From contig CAZFPA010000022.1 of NCBI GenBank assembly GCA_964520975.1, forward strand, positions 1-27,183: a stretch of DNA of 27,183 nucleotides, read 5' to 3'. The first letter of the stretch is position 1, and each line of letters opens with the position of its first letter. A program made the translations under genes and the position numbers. Under the pieces are notes generated by a model, which was not told the origin of the DNA, made no database searches, and saw nothing but the letters and a program-made list of their open reading frames with translations. This DNA is from CAZFPA01 sp964520975 (lineage in GTDB: Bacteria; Bacillota; Negativicutes; Selenomonadales; Selenomonadaceae). Positions 15,703 to 23,001 of the stretch are shown piece by piece.

Positions 15703-16251
15703 ATGGCGAAAAACAGGAATACTTTTCGGCAGCATATACGGGCAGCCCGTGACTGGCTGGGACGGGCGGAAAGCTCCATGGACAAGAAGAACGATGTCCG
15801 GGGCGATCTGAATCTCATGCTGGCACAGGCTGAATTGCAGCGCGCGCGGGAGACCAAGGGCCTTACGAAGCGTGCTTCATGGCTCGTGCGGCTGGCTCCG
15901 CTGGCTGCGGCCCTGCTGCTCGTAGCGGGCTGCCTGAGCTTTTTGCGGCTTACCGGGCCGCAGGCCCGGCAGGTGGCGGAGCCAAATCCGCCGGCTGTGC
16001 AGCGGAATGTAGAACCGGCGGAACCCAAGGCGGTTCTGGCCGATGCGGAGACGGCTGCGCCTAAGGCCGTATCGAGGCCGGTGGCGGAGCCGCCAGCGGC
16101 CAGGCCGGTTTCTGAACCGGCAGCCGCAGTGGCGCCCGTTTCGCATGCCGAAGCGGCGCCGCGGCCGGTAGAGCAGCCGGCCGCCCGTGTGCCGTCGGCC
16201 GATATGCAGAAACTGATGCAGTCGGCAGGTCGGAGTCTGCGGGCGCAATGA
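15703..16251 (+). CDS. Single-pass membrane protein with Ala/Pro-rich periplasmic part, possible sigma partner
   Basis: I do not recognise a named family. The protein has 182 residues: a charged, helical N-terminal region of about 58 residues (RQHIRAARDWLGRAESSMD, LNLMLAQAELQRARE), one transmembrane helix at about 59-82, a Pro/Ala/Val/Glu-rich linker (about 85-160) and a short amphipathic C-terminal helix (ADMQKLMQSAGRSLR). AAAGGAGG lies upstream of the ATG at suitable spacing. The cytoplasmic helix plus single TM plus extracytoplasmic tail, directly downstream of a sigma factor gene, is the layout of many membrane anti-sigma factors, but no anti-sigma zinc-finger or ECF-binding motif is visible. 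It could equally be a structural envelope protein. The string LVAGC in the TM is too far from the N-terminus for a lipobox. Confidence 0.8.
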   Translation: MAKNRNTFRQHIRAARDWLGRAESSMDKKNDVRGDLNLMLAQAELQRARETKGLTKRASWLVRLAPLAAALLLVAGCLSFLRLTGPQARQVAEPNPPAVQRNVEPAEPKAVLADAETAAPKAVSRPVAEPPAARPVSEPAAAVAPVSHAEAAPRPVEQPAARVPSADMQKLMQSAGRSLRAQ

Positions 16252-16261
16252 TGTTTTGTGA

Positions 16262-16320
16262 CGCCAGCGGGAGAATCCTCTCCGGCGGTGTTTCAGAGCA
16301 GCCAGGCATAGTCCTGCTGC
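16262..16320 (+). other. Two consecutive hairpins in the bamA leader
   Basis: The first hairpin pairs CGCC (16262-16265) with GGCG (16284-16287) and GGAGA with TCTCC inside it, with a 4-base bulge. The second pairs GCAGCCAGG (16298-16306) with CCTGCTGC (16313-16320) with one bulged C. The first is followed by TGTTTC only, so it is a weak terminator at best. Both precede the bamA ribosome site AGGAGG (16351-16356). Confidence 0.45.
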
Positions 16321-16364
16321 GATATAGATGAAATCAGGGAATGACGCAATAGGAGGTTTGACTT

Positions 16365-18326
16365 TTGAGCAGAAAGAAATACAGATCGATTGCCTGTGCG
16401 ATTGCATTGGCGACAAGCTTTGCAGGAACACAGGGGTTGGTATATGCGGCTGCGACTGAGGTGCCGGCAGCGGACAGCAGCGTCACCACAGATGCTGCGG
16501 CTATGGCCGCACAGAGTACGGGCGCGGCACCGGCGGCACAGCCGGCTGCGGAATCCACGGGTACTCCGGATGCGTCACCAGCACCGGCTGAGGCAGCACC
16601 GGCAGCTCCGGCGGATGCGCAGGCAGCGGCTGCCGCGCAGTGGAATGCTTCCCGTCCGGATGACAAGGTGGTCATGGACCAGATCACGGCCTACGACGGC
16701 AAGACAATTGTGGCGGTGAACATCCATGGTGCCGGAGAGAAAACCATGAAGACGGCGGAAGCCGCAATCCAGTCGAAGGTCGGTACGGCTTTTGCGAAAA
16801 ATACGGTTTCTAACGATGGACAGGCACTCCTGGATACGGGATATTTCTATGATCTTTATCCGAGCTTCGAGGAAGTACCGGAGGGCGTAATCCTTACCTA
16901 TAATGTGCTGGAGAATCCGGTTCTGAAGTCGGTTGAGATCAAGGGCAACAGCAAGGCGGAGCCGACGGAGAAACTGCAGAAGCTCATTACGGTACCGGTA
17001 GGAGAAATCCTGAACCGCCGTGTGCTGGCAGACAACGTGGAGGCAATCCAGAAGCAGTACGCGACCGACGGCTATATACTGGCCAAGGTCAGCAACCTCA
17101 ATATCAATGATAAAGGCGAGCTCACCATTTCCATCAATGAGGGTGTGCTCGAGGGCTATAAGGTCAAGGGCAATACCAAGACGAAGGAACGCGTGATCGT
17201 GCGCGAAATGCGCACGAAGATCGGCGAGCCGCTCAACAAGAAGCAGGTGACGCGCAGCTATCAGCGCATCACGAACCTGGGCTTCTTTGAGAGTGTCGAT
17301 GTGCGGCCGACGCCGGGCGTCGAGCCGAACGCAGTGGTTCTGGAGATCGCTGTTACGGAGAAGCGCACGGGTACGCTGGGCATAGGTGCCGGCTACAGCA
17401 GCTCTGACGGCGTGGTAGGTATGTTCAATATCGGCGATACGAATTTCCGCGGTACCGGCGACGCCATCAGCCTGACCTATCAGGTCAGCGGCAGCGATAC
17501 CGATGCACGCGGCTATACGTTCTCCTATACGCATCCGTGGATGGATAAGAAGCAGACCTCGGGAACCCTGCGCATCTATAACCGTACGTATTCCTATGAT
17601 GATTACGATACGGAAGGCACGCTGCAGGAGGAATACATGCGTAAGTATTCCGGCGGCGAGATTACGCTCGGCCGGCCGGTCAGCGAGTATTCGACGAATT
17701 ATATTACGCTGCGGAACCGCAACGATAAATACGAACGCCATGTGAGCAATACCGACCGCAGCGGCAGTGCCTACGATACCTGGCGCAACGACAACTTCGG
17801 CCTGACGCGCAGCATCACGCTCGCGCATGTCACCGATACCCGGGATAATTACTTCTTCCCGATGTCGGGTGGCCGCGTATCCCTTACGGCAGAAATCGCC
17901 GGTCTTGGCGGTGACTTCAGCTATCAGAAATACACGGTTGAGGATCAGCGCTACCGCAAGGTCGGTCACGCCCAGGTCATTGCATTGCGCGGCATGTATG
18001 GACACAGCGGGCAGCAGCTGCCGGAGTCCGCACAGTACAAGCTGGGTGGCCAGGATACGCTGCGCGGCTATCGCGATGATATGTTCCGCGACAACAGCAT
18101 GTTCCTCCGTACGATAGAGTATCGCTTCCCGGTCATCAGCAAGGTGCAGGGCGCACTCTTCACCGATTTCGGTGGTGTATGGAACAGCGGCTGGATGCCG
18201 GAGAACATGCACAGCAGCATTGGCTTCGGCCTCCAGATCCAGACGCCGGTAGGGCCGATGCGCGTTGACCTTGCGCATGGCTCGCAGGGCAATCGCGTGC
18301 ACTTTACCGTCGGAACGACGTTCTGA
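16365..18326 (+). CDS. bamA: BamA/Omp85-family outer membrane protein assembly factor
   Basis: The start is TTG 16365, 8 bases after AGGAGG (16351-16356), giving 653 residues. A signal peptide ends near residue 28 (L-V-Y-A-A). Residues about 29-92 are a low-complexity Ala/Pro/Thr linker. Three POTRA-like domains follow (about 113-185, 186-260, 263-335), with typical V-x-x-V-x-I-x-G-N and L-x-x-x-G-Y/F-F motifs. The 16-strand barrel occupies about 336-653, including the L6 loop motif L-R-G-Y near residue 567 and G-x-D-T before it, and ends G-T-T-F with the OM C-terminal Phe. Typical proteobacterial BamA has five POTRAs; three fit the shorter forms of diderm Firmicutes. No BamB-E lipoprotein genes are nearby. 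It inserts barrel proteins into the OM, with Skp-like proteins encoded downstream. Confidence 0.95.
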   Translation: MSRKKYRSIACAIALATSFAGTQGLVYAAATEVPAADSSVTTDAAAMAAQSTGAAPAAQPAAESTGTPDASPAPAEAAPAAPADAQAAAAAQWNASRPDDKVVMDQITAYDGKTIVAVNIHGAGEKTMKTAEAAIQSKVGTAFAKNTVSNDGQALLDTGYFYDLYPSFEEVPEGVILTYNVLENPVLKSVEIKGNSKAEPTEKLQKLITVPVGEILNRRVLADNVEAIQKQYATDGYILAKVSNLNINDKGELTISINEGVLEGYKVKGNTKTKERVIVREMRTKIGEPLNKKQVTRSYQRITNLGFFESVDVRPTPGVEPNAVVLEIAVTEKRTGTLGIGAGYSSSDGVVGMFNIGDTNFRGTGDAISLTYQVSGSDTDARGYTFSYTHPWMDKKQTSGTLRIYNRTYSYDDYDTEGTLQEEYMRKYSGGEITLGRPVSEYSTNYITLRNRNDKYERHVSNTDRSGSAYDTWRNDNFGLTRSITLAHVTDTRDNYFFPMSGGRVSLTAEIAGLGGDFSYQKYTVEDQRYRKVGHAQVIALRGMYGHSGQQLPESAQYKLGGQDTLRGYRDDMFRDNSMFLRTIEYRFPVISKVQGALFTDFGGVWNSGWMPENMHSSIGFGLQIQTPVGPMRVDLAHGSQGNRVHFTVGTTF

Positions 18327-18328
18327 TC

Positions 18329-19627
18329 ATGAAGAGGATGCGATGGAGCGCCTGCCTGGTTGTACTGCTTCTTCCGCTGCTGTTGCTGTTCTCACCGGCT
18401 CCGGTGGGCGCGGCACCGCTGGTGGAGGAAACGCAGGCCGTCGTGCAGGCGGATGCTTCTTTGCCGCCGCTCATCCAGGCACGAATGCAGACGAGTGTGA
18501 AGGCCATCGCCGATCAGCTGCTGGCGGGACATCCGCTGACAGCTGTGCAGGCGGATCGCGGTCATTATGAGACGGTGATCCATGAGGTCTTTGATAAGGT
18601 GCTGGTAGGCTATTCCGTGGACCGGGTGGACATCCGGCCCGCGGCTATCGCTCAGGTGCAGGTTCATATCGTTCCCTGGGCGGATACGATCCAGACCGTG
18701 CAGGTCCGGACAACCGTTGAGGGCATGCCGCCGGAAATCGAGGCGATGGTCCGGTCGGATCTGCAGGGTGTGGACAAGGTGTTTTCGCAAAGCATCGTGG
18801 GGCTGCCGCTGGCCGCCGCTGATTGGAGCAATGGCGTGGTGAAGCACAGCCTCAACGCGTTCATGGCGGAGCATCTGCCGGAGTTCCGGGCGGATTTTGA
18901 ACTCTCGCCGGATACGGAGGCGCAGGTGCAGCTTACGGTGTATCCGCGGCTGCCTGTTGTGCGCACGGTGGATCTGAATATGCGATCCGATACCGTACCG
19001 AATTTCACGCTCATCAACCATCGGCAGCTCATGCTGGAAAAGGTGAATCTGCTGCTGGGCGTGCCGGTGGCGTTCGTTTCGCGGCATGAGGAAGCACTGC
19101 GCCGGCTGTTTGCTGCTACGCTCGACAGTACGCCGGATTTCCGGCTCTATCGGCTGCACAGCACGGTTTCGCTGCAGGTTGCGGAGGACACCGTGGTCAT
19201 GAGCCGTTCGGATACGACGAAGTATCGGCTGCGCCTGGAAGGCTGGTCGGACATCGGCAATATCCGCAACGGCGAAGGCGATAATCAGCGGTTCCGCCTC
19301 CATGCGGGGCAGATGATGTCCTCCAAGGACGAGCTGTTCGGCCAGCTGGATTTCTTCCCCCAGCATGTGCGCTGGGGCTGGGAGGTCGGCTATCAGCGCA
19401 GCCTGGGCAGTCAGGCCGCAGTCAATCTGCGTTATGATATGAAGGAAAATCGCGGTGTGCTGGGAGCCTCCTATCGGCTGGCTCCGCGCTGGCAGCTGCG
19501 CTATGAATACCGCTGGGCGGATGAACTCGGTGAAGCGGCCCTGCGGTATCGCATGCATGATTTTTTGAGTCTGGAGTACGTCGTGGATCGTCATGACAAC
19601 TGGCTGCGTCTCATTGGAGTTTTTTAA
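18329..19627 (+). CDS. Uncharacterised secreted protein with beta-rich C-terminus, probable OM protein
   Basis: I do not recognise this 432-residue protein. It has a clear signal peptide (residues 1-28: basic start, long Leu-rich core, P-V-G-A-A). The middle holds alternating helices and strands (for example VQVRTTVEGMPPEIEAMVRS, and V-D-L-N-M-R-S-D-T-V-P-N-F followed by a helical stretch), reminiscent of POTRA-like alpha/beta units. From about residue 300 the sequence becomes amphipathic beta strands (YRLRLEGWSD, FRLHAGQMM, WGWEVGYQRSL, AAVNLRYDM, GVLGASYRL, WQLRYEYRW, AALRYRMHD, LSLEYVVDR) ending WLRLIGVF with a terminal Phe, as in BamA clients. It starts 2 bases after bamA without a ribosome site, implying translational coupling to bamA. 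A BamA accessory or TamA-like role is possible but unproven. Confidence 0.85.
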   Translation: MKRMRWSACLVVLLLPLLLLFSPAPVGAAPLVEETQAVVQADASLPPLIQARMQTSVKAIADQLLAGHPLTAVQADRGHYETVIHEVFDKVLVGYSVDRVDIRPAAIAQVQVHIVPWADTIQTVQVRTTVEGMPPEIEAMVRSDLQGVDKVFSQSIVGLPLAAADWSNGVVKHSLNAFMAEHLPEFRADFELSPDTEAQVQLTVYPRLPVVRTVDLNMRSDTVPNFTLINHRQLMLEKVNLLLGVPVAFVSRHEEALRRLFAATLDSTPDFRLYRLHSTVSLQVAEDTVVMSRSDTTKYRLRLEGWSDIGNIRNGEGDNQRFRLHAGQMMSSKDELFGQLDFFPQHVRWGWEVGYQRSLGSQAAVNLRYDMKENRGVLGASYRLAPRWQLRYEYRWADELGEAALRYRMHDFLSLEYVVDRHDNWLRLIGVF

Positions 19628-19658
19628 GCTCAATGTGGTGGAGAAGGTCCTTCGGCTC

Positions 19659-19687
19659 TTGAATAAGAAAACAGAGTTTGTTATAAT
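19659..19687 (+). promoter_or_regulatory. Sigma-A-type promoter for the skp/ompH genes
   Basis: TTGAAT (19659-19664), a 17-base spacer and perfect TATAAT (19682-19687) lie just after the stop at 19627. The predicted leader of about 80 bases contains a small hairpin CCGGA-TCGT-TCCGG (19720-19733). This allows the chaperone and lipid A genes to be transcribed independently of the upstream operon. Confidence 0.85.
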
Positions 19688-19775
19688 GAAAATGCTTTTT
19701 AGCAGGCTCTTATTCTATGCCGGATCGTTCCGGTATTTTAAAAGAAATCCCGCAGAGGGAAAAAGGAGAAGAAAA

Positions 19776-20240
19776 ATGATTAAATTACAGAAAAAACAGG
19801 TTAAGATCATCAGCGTCCTCATTGCTTTGGTATTCATGGGCAGCGTTGTAGCGCTTGCTCTTTCGCAGTCGGGTTCCGGCATCGCTTCCGCAGCATCGTC
19901 CTCGAATGTAGGCGTTATCGATTATCGCCAGTTCAGCCAGCTGCCGGATGTTGCTTCCATCGAGACGCAGATGCAGCAGGCTTCCACGGATGCTCAGAAG
20001 GAATTCAATGAGAAATCCGCCAACATGAGCGATCAGGAAAAGGCCGCATACTATCAGCAGACCATGCAGCGTCTGCAGCAGCAGCGCCAGGATCTGCTCG
20101 ACCCGGTACAGAAGAAGATCGAGGACGCTGTAAAGAGCGTCGCTGAGGCTAAGGGCCTTTCGGTTGTACTCGTGAAGGACAGCGTCATCTATGGTGGCCA
20201 GGACATCACGCAGGATGTAGTAAAGAAGCTTTCGAAATAA
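19776..20240 (+). CDS. Skp/OmpH-family periplasmic chaperone, secreted copy
   Basis: The start is ATG 19776, preceded by AAAAGGAGAA; an in-frame extension back to 19593 runs through the promoter and is rejected. The protein has 154 residues, a normal Skp length. It begins with a basic segment and hydrophobic stretch (about 12-32) that is either a signal peptide with a G-I-A-S-A-A cleavage site near 40 or an anchor. The mature part starts with the OmpH signature V-G-V-I-D-Y-R-Q, continues as a helical hairpin rich in Gln/Glu/Lys (about 60-120), and closes with the strand region LSVVLVKDSVIYGGQDITQDVVKKL typical of Skp. Skp trimers hold unfolded OM proteins on the way to BamA, encoded upstream. 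Confidence 0.92.
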   Translation: MIKLQKKQVKIISVLIALVFMGSVVALALSQSGSGIASAASSSNVGVIDYRQFSQLPDVASIETQMQQASTDAQKEFNEKSANMSDQEKAAYYQQTMQRLQQQRQDLLDPVQKKIEDAVKSVAEAKGLSVVLVKDSVIYGGQDITQDVVKKLSK

Positions 20241-20270
20241 GTCAGGCGGTCAGAGGAATATAGCAGGTGA

Positions 20271-20304
20271 AAAGTACCGAGCCATTCATTGTGCTCGGTA
20301 CTTT
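20271..20304 (+). terminator. 12-bp hairpin between first and second Skp genes, possible partial terminator
   Basis: AAAGTACCGAGC and GCTCGGTACTTT are perfectly complementary around a 10-base loop. The T-run is short and mostly inside the stem (ACTTTGTTG). The ribosome site AAAGGAGGGG of the next gene begins only 5 bases further on. It could reduce read-through, stabilise the upstream message, or affect ribosome access. Confidence 0.6.
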
Positions 20305-20323
20305 GTTGAAAGGAGGGGTCTGC

Positions 20324-21403
20324 ATGCCGGCAGCAGAGAGTCCGGAAGAGGATAAGAAACGACGGACCGTAAACCGTCGGCGCAGGCAGGCCGTTGCGGG
20401 AGCTCTGGCAGCGGTTGGACTCATCCTGCTCGGGGCCTGGCTTTTCCGGACCTATGGCTGGAAAAAAGCAGTGCCGCCGCCAACGGCCAATACCATTGGC
20501 GTTATCGATCTGCAGAAGGCCGCTGAGGCCCATTCGGCTTACGCACAGCTCAAGGAGCTCCGCTCGGAGCGGGCTGCGCTGGCCGCGGATCTGCAGATGG
20601 ATTTCGCCGCGGGGGCCTTTCAGGCGCCGCAGCTGGATATGCAGCCCTTTGATGACGCTGCGGTTCAAAAGCAGCAGCTGGCCCTGGCAGGTAAGCATGC
20701 CGAGCTTTCGCAGAGCATGAAGGAAGCGGAAAGGGCAAAGCGGGAGGAAACCCGTCCAGCCTATGAGGCACAGAAAAAAGCGCTGGATGAAGATTATCTC
20801 AATGAGATCCTCAATATCCGCATCAAGCTGGACAGTGCCAGGGCAATGCGCCTGTCACCGGCCGATGTCGAGTCGCTGGCTGCGCGCATGGAGGAACTTC
20901 AGCATGAGCGGGGCAGCCAGCAGCAGGCGCTATGGGAAAACTACGAAGCGGGTATCCATGCCTATATGCAGCAGCTGGCCGGACAGAGCTCGACCCTGTT
21001 GCAGCAGTATGCGGCATCCGTAGCGGGTGAGCAGCAGACCGAGGCGCTGCGCCGTCAGGCGGAAGCGCAGGACCGCAGCAGCGCCGCGATGGAATCACAG
21101 CGCCAGGGCTCTGGCGACCGTGCGCAGCGTCTGCTCACGAAGAAGACGGCCCTGGCGGCCAAGGACGAGGAAATCCGGGTACTGGAAGAGCATATTTACC
21201 AGGATATCAGCGGCCGGGCAGCCAAGCTCGCCATCATCCATCATCTGACACTGATTCTCGCGAATCCTGTCGTGAATCTTCGCGGGCTGGCGTATGAGAA
21301 ATATCAGGCAGGGCCCTGGACAGAAGGGCATACCCTGCTCATCGGCACGGATACATTGGATCTGACCGATGCGGTTATAGCGGAATTGCAGTCCGCCGGC
21401 TAG
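20324..21403 (+). CDS. Membrane-anchored Skp/OmpH-like protein with enlarged coiled coil
   Basis: ATG 20324 follows AGGAGGGG; the in-frame GTG 20267 would start before the hairpin and is rejected. The protein has 359 residues, about twice Skp length. A very basic N-terminus (KKRRTVNRRRRQ, 11-22) precedes one transmembrane helix (about 24-41) without a clear cleavage site, so it is probably anchored in the inner membrane. The Skp-like start IGVIDLQKAAEAH (about 58-70) is followed by long Gln/Glu/Ala-rich helices (about 75-310) and a strand-forming end with T-D-T-L-D-L-T-D-A-V-I-A-E-L, parallel to G-G-Q-D-I-T-Q-D-V-V-K-K-L in the first copy. It may hold clients near the Sec exit site; this is inference. 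Confidence 0.82.
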   Translation: MPAAESPEEDKKRRTVNRRRRQAVAGALAAVGLILLGAWLFRTYGWKKAVPPPTANTIGVIDLQKAAEAHSAYAQLKELRSERAALAADLQMDFAAGAFQAPQLDMQPFDDAAVQKQQLALAGKHAELSQSMKEAERAKREETRPAYEAQKKALDEDYLNEILNIRIKLDSARAMRLSPADVESLAARMEELQHERGSQQQALWENYEAGIHAYMQQLAGQSSTLLQQYAASVAGEQQTEALRRQAEAQDRSSAAMESQRQGSGDRAQRLLTKKTALAAKDEEIRVLEEHIYQDISGRAAKLAIIHHLTLILANPVVNLRGLAYEKYQAGPWTEGHTLLIGTDTLDLTDAVIAELQSAG

Positions 21404-21452
21404 CGGCTGTTTCTGCGGTAGAGAATTCTTTGGAAAGAAAGAGGCTATTAGT

Positions 21453-21896
21453 ATGAACGTAAAGAAAAAATCACTGGCAGTGCTGTTTTCGGCGCTGACC
21501 GTCATGATGCTGGTCAGCGGCTGCGGCAAGGCCAAGCTTGGCTATATAGATCAGTCCCGTCTGCAGAAGGAAAGCCCGCAGATTGAGGCTGTGCTCAGCG
21601 AATGGGATCAGAAGATGGCTGACCTGCAGAAGGAATCGGCTGAGACCCTGTCTCCGGACAAGACCAAGGGCATGTCTGACGATGAGCTCAAGAAGGCACA
21701 GCAGCAGGTACAGATGAAGGCGATGGCACTGAACCAGCAGTATCAGAGCCAGCTCAAGGCCAAGGTGGACGCTGCTATTGATGAAATCGCGAAAAACAAG
21801 AAGCTTGACGCGGTCGTTGACAGCGAGCCGAGCACGAAGCTCGTTGTAAGCGGCGGCGTAGATATCACGGATGAGGTTATCCAGAAGCTCAAATAA
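21453..21896 (+). CDS. Skp/OmpH-like lipoprotein
   Basis: This 147-residue protein has a lipoprotein signal peptide ending in the lipobox V-S-G-C with the lipidation cysteine at residue 24. The mature part begins LGYIDQSRL (the OmpH start motif), continues as a Lys/Gln/Glu-rich helical hairpin (about 40-115) and ends with LDAVVDSEPSTKLVVSGGVDITDEVIQKLK, closely matching the C-terminal pattern of the first Skp copy. AGAAAGAGG lies upstream of the ATG. It is the third consecutive Skp-type gene, and lpxD begins 15 bases after its stop. A lipid anchor on a Skp-like holdase is unusual relative to proteobacteria. Confidence 0.87.
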   Translation: MNVKKKSLAVLFSALTVMMLVSGCGKAKLGYIDQSRLQKESPQIEAVLSEWDQKMADLQKESAETLSPDKTKGMSDDELKKAQQQVQMKAMALNQQYQSQLKAKVDAAIDEIAKNKKLDAVVDSEPSTKLVVSGGVDITDEVIQKLK

Positions 21897-21911
21897 GAGA
21901 GGAGGATAGGG

Positions 21912-22937
21912 ATGAAAAAGACATTACAGGAAATTGCCGCATTCGTACATGGCCGGCTGGTCGGGGAGCCAACCCTGGAAATCAGCGGTGTGACGAATAT
22001 CATGGATGCTGGCAGGGGGGAGCTGACCTTTGCCGTGGAGCCGCATATCGAAGCGGCCAAGGGCTGTGCGGCTTCGGCTGTACTGCTGCCGGAGGACGCA
22101 GGCGAATTCCCGTTGCCGGCAATCTACGTGGCTGAGCCGCGGGTAGCTTTTGCAGCCCTATTGGAGCTCTTTACACCGCCGCTGGTGTTCCCGGCAGGGG
22201 TGAGCGCGGAAGCTCATATCGGTCAGGATGTTACGCTCGGTGAAAATGTAACAATCCTGCCTTTCGCTGTCGTGGATGACCATGCGGTCATCGGCGCGAA
22301 CGTAACGCTCTATCCGCACACCTACATCGGCCAGTACGCGCAGGTGGGCGATGACAGCATCATCTATTCGAATGTCACGGTGCGGGAACGCTGCCGTGTC
22401 GGCAAACGGGTCATCATCCACAGCTCGACGGTGATCGGCGCAGATGGCTTTGGCTTTACGACGACGGACGGCGTGCATACGAAGGTGCCGCAGGTCGGCA
22501 ATGTTGTGCTGGAGGATGATGTCGAGATCGGTGCCCATGTAGGCATCGACCGGGCGACTACGGGCTCGACCATCATCGCGCACGGCACAAAGATCGACAA
22601 TCTTGTCCATATCGGACACAATTGCCATATCGGGGCCAATAACCTCATCGTCGCGCAGACGGGGATCTCGGGCTCGACGAATGTAGGCAATAATGTCACC
22701 TTCGGCGGCCAGGTCGGCACCGTGGGGCATATCGATATCGGGGCCAACTCGGTATTTGCGGCCCGCAGCGGTATCATCGGCAATACGCCGGAGGGCGTGT
22801 TCTATGCGGGCTTCCCGGCGAAGCCGCATCAGGAATGGCTCCGCATGGAGGCGGCTCTGAAGCATCTGCCCGAGCTTGCCAAGCGCATCAAGCAGCTGGA
22901 AAAAAAGCTCGCGAAGTATGAAAATCCGACGGAATAA
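21912..22937 (+). CDS. lpxD: UDP-3-O-(3-hydroxyacyl)glucosamine N-acyltransferase LpxD
   Basis: This 341-residue protein matches LpxD length. The N-terminal part (about 20-95) is the uridine-binding LpxD domain (I-S-G-V-T-N-I, GELTFAV, A-S-A-V-L). Residues about 97-300 are a left-handed beta-helix of hexapeptide repeats (I-G-x-D-V-x-L-G-x-N-V patterns). The catalytic histidine motif is KIDNLVHIGHN, with His at about residue 236. The C-terminus is a Lys-rich helix (ELAKRIKQLEKKL). LpxD adds the second 3-hydroxyacyl chain to UDP-glucosamine, the third step of lipid A synthesis in the cytoplasm. GAGAGGAGGA precedes the ATG. A terminator-like hairpin follows the gene. Confidence 0.96.
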   Translation: MKKTLQEIAAFVHGRLVGEPTLEISGVTNIMDAGRGELTFAVEPHIEAAKGCAASAVLLPEDAGEFPLPAIYVAEPRVAFAALLELFTPPLVFPAGVSAEAHIGQDVTLGENVTILPFAVVDDHAVIGANVTLYPHTYIGQYAQVGDDSIIYSNVTVRERCRVGKRVIIHSSTVIGADGFGFTTTDGVHTKVPQVGNVVLEDDVEIGAHVGIDRATTGSTIIAHGTKIDNLVHIGHNCHIGANNLIVAQTGISGSTNVGNNVTFGGQVGTVGHIDIGANSVFAARSGIIGNTPEGVFYAGFPAKPHQEWLRMEAALKHLPELAKRIKQLEKKLAKYENPTE

Positions 22938-22956
22938 GGGCTGTGCGGCCCATGAT

Positions 22957-22987
22957 GAGGGCGCTGCCAATGGCAGCACCCTCTTTT
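22957..22987 (+). terminator. Rho-independent terminator-like hairpin after lpxD
   Basis: GAGGG-c-GCTGCC (22957-22968), loop AAT, GGCAGC-a-CCCTC (22972-22983), then TTTT. The T-run passes directly into the ribosome site AGGTGG of the next gene, so termination here would remove that gene's leader. It is probably partial, limiting expression of the downstream genes. Confidence 0.75.
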
Positions 22988-23001
22988 AGGTGGTGGCGGA
23001 A

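Noticed and set aside
15916..15936. Lipobox-like LVAGC in the protein at 15703
   Set aside because: The cysteine is at about residue 77 after a long charged cytoplasmic region, so lipoprotein signal processing is unlikely; it is read as a TM helix.
16575..18302. Minus-strand open frame (575 codons) opposite bamA
   Set aside because: BamA on the + strand has signal peptide, POTRA domains and the RGY motif; the antisense product is Ile/Arg/His-rich with no family resemblance.
19593..19775. 61-codon N-terminal extension of the first Skp gene
   Set aside because: It overlaps the preceding gene and the TTGAAT-17-TATAAT promoter. ATG 19776 has its own ribosome site and a proper signal sequence.
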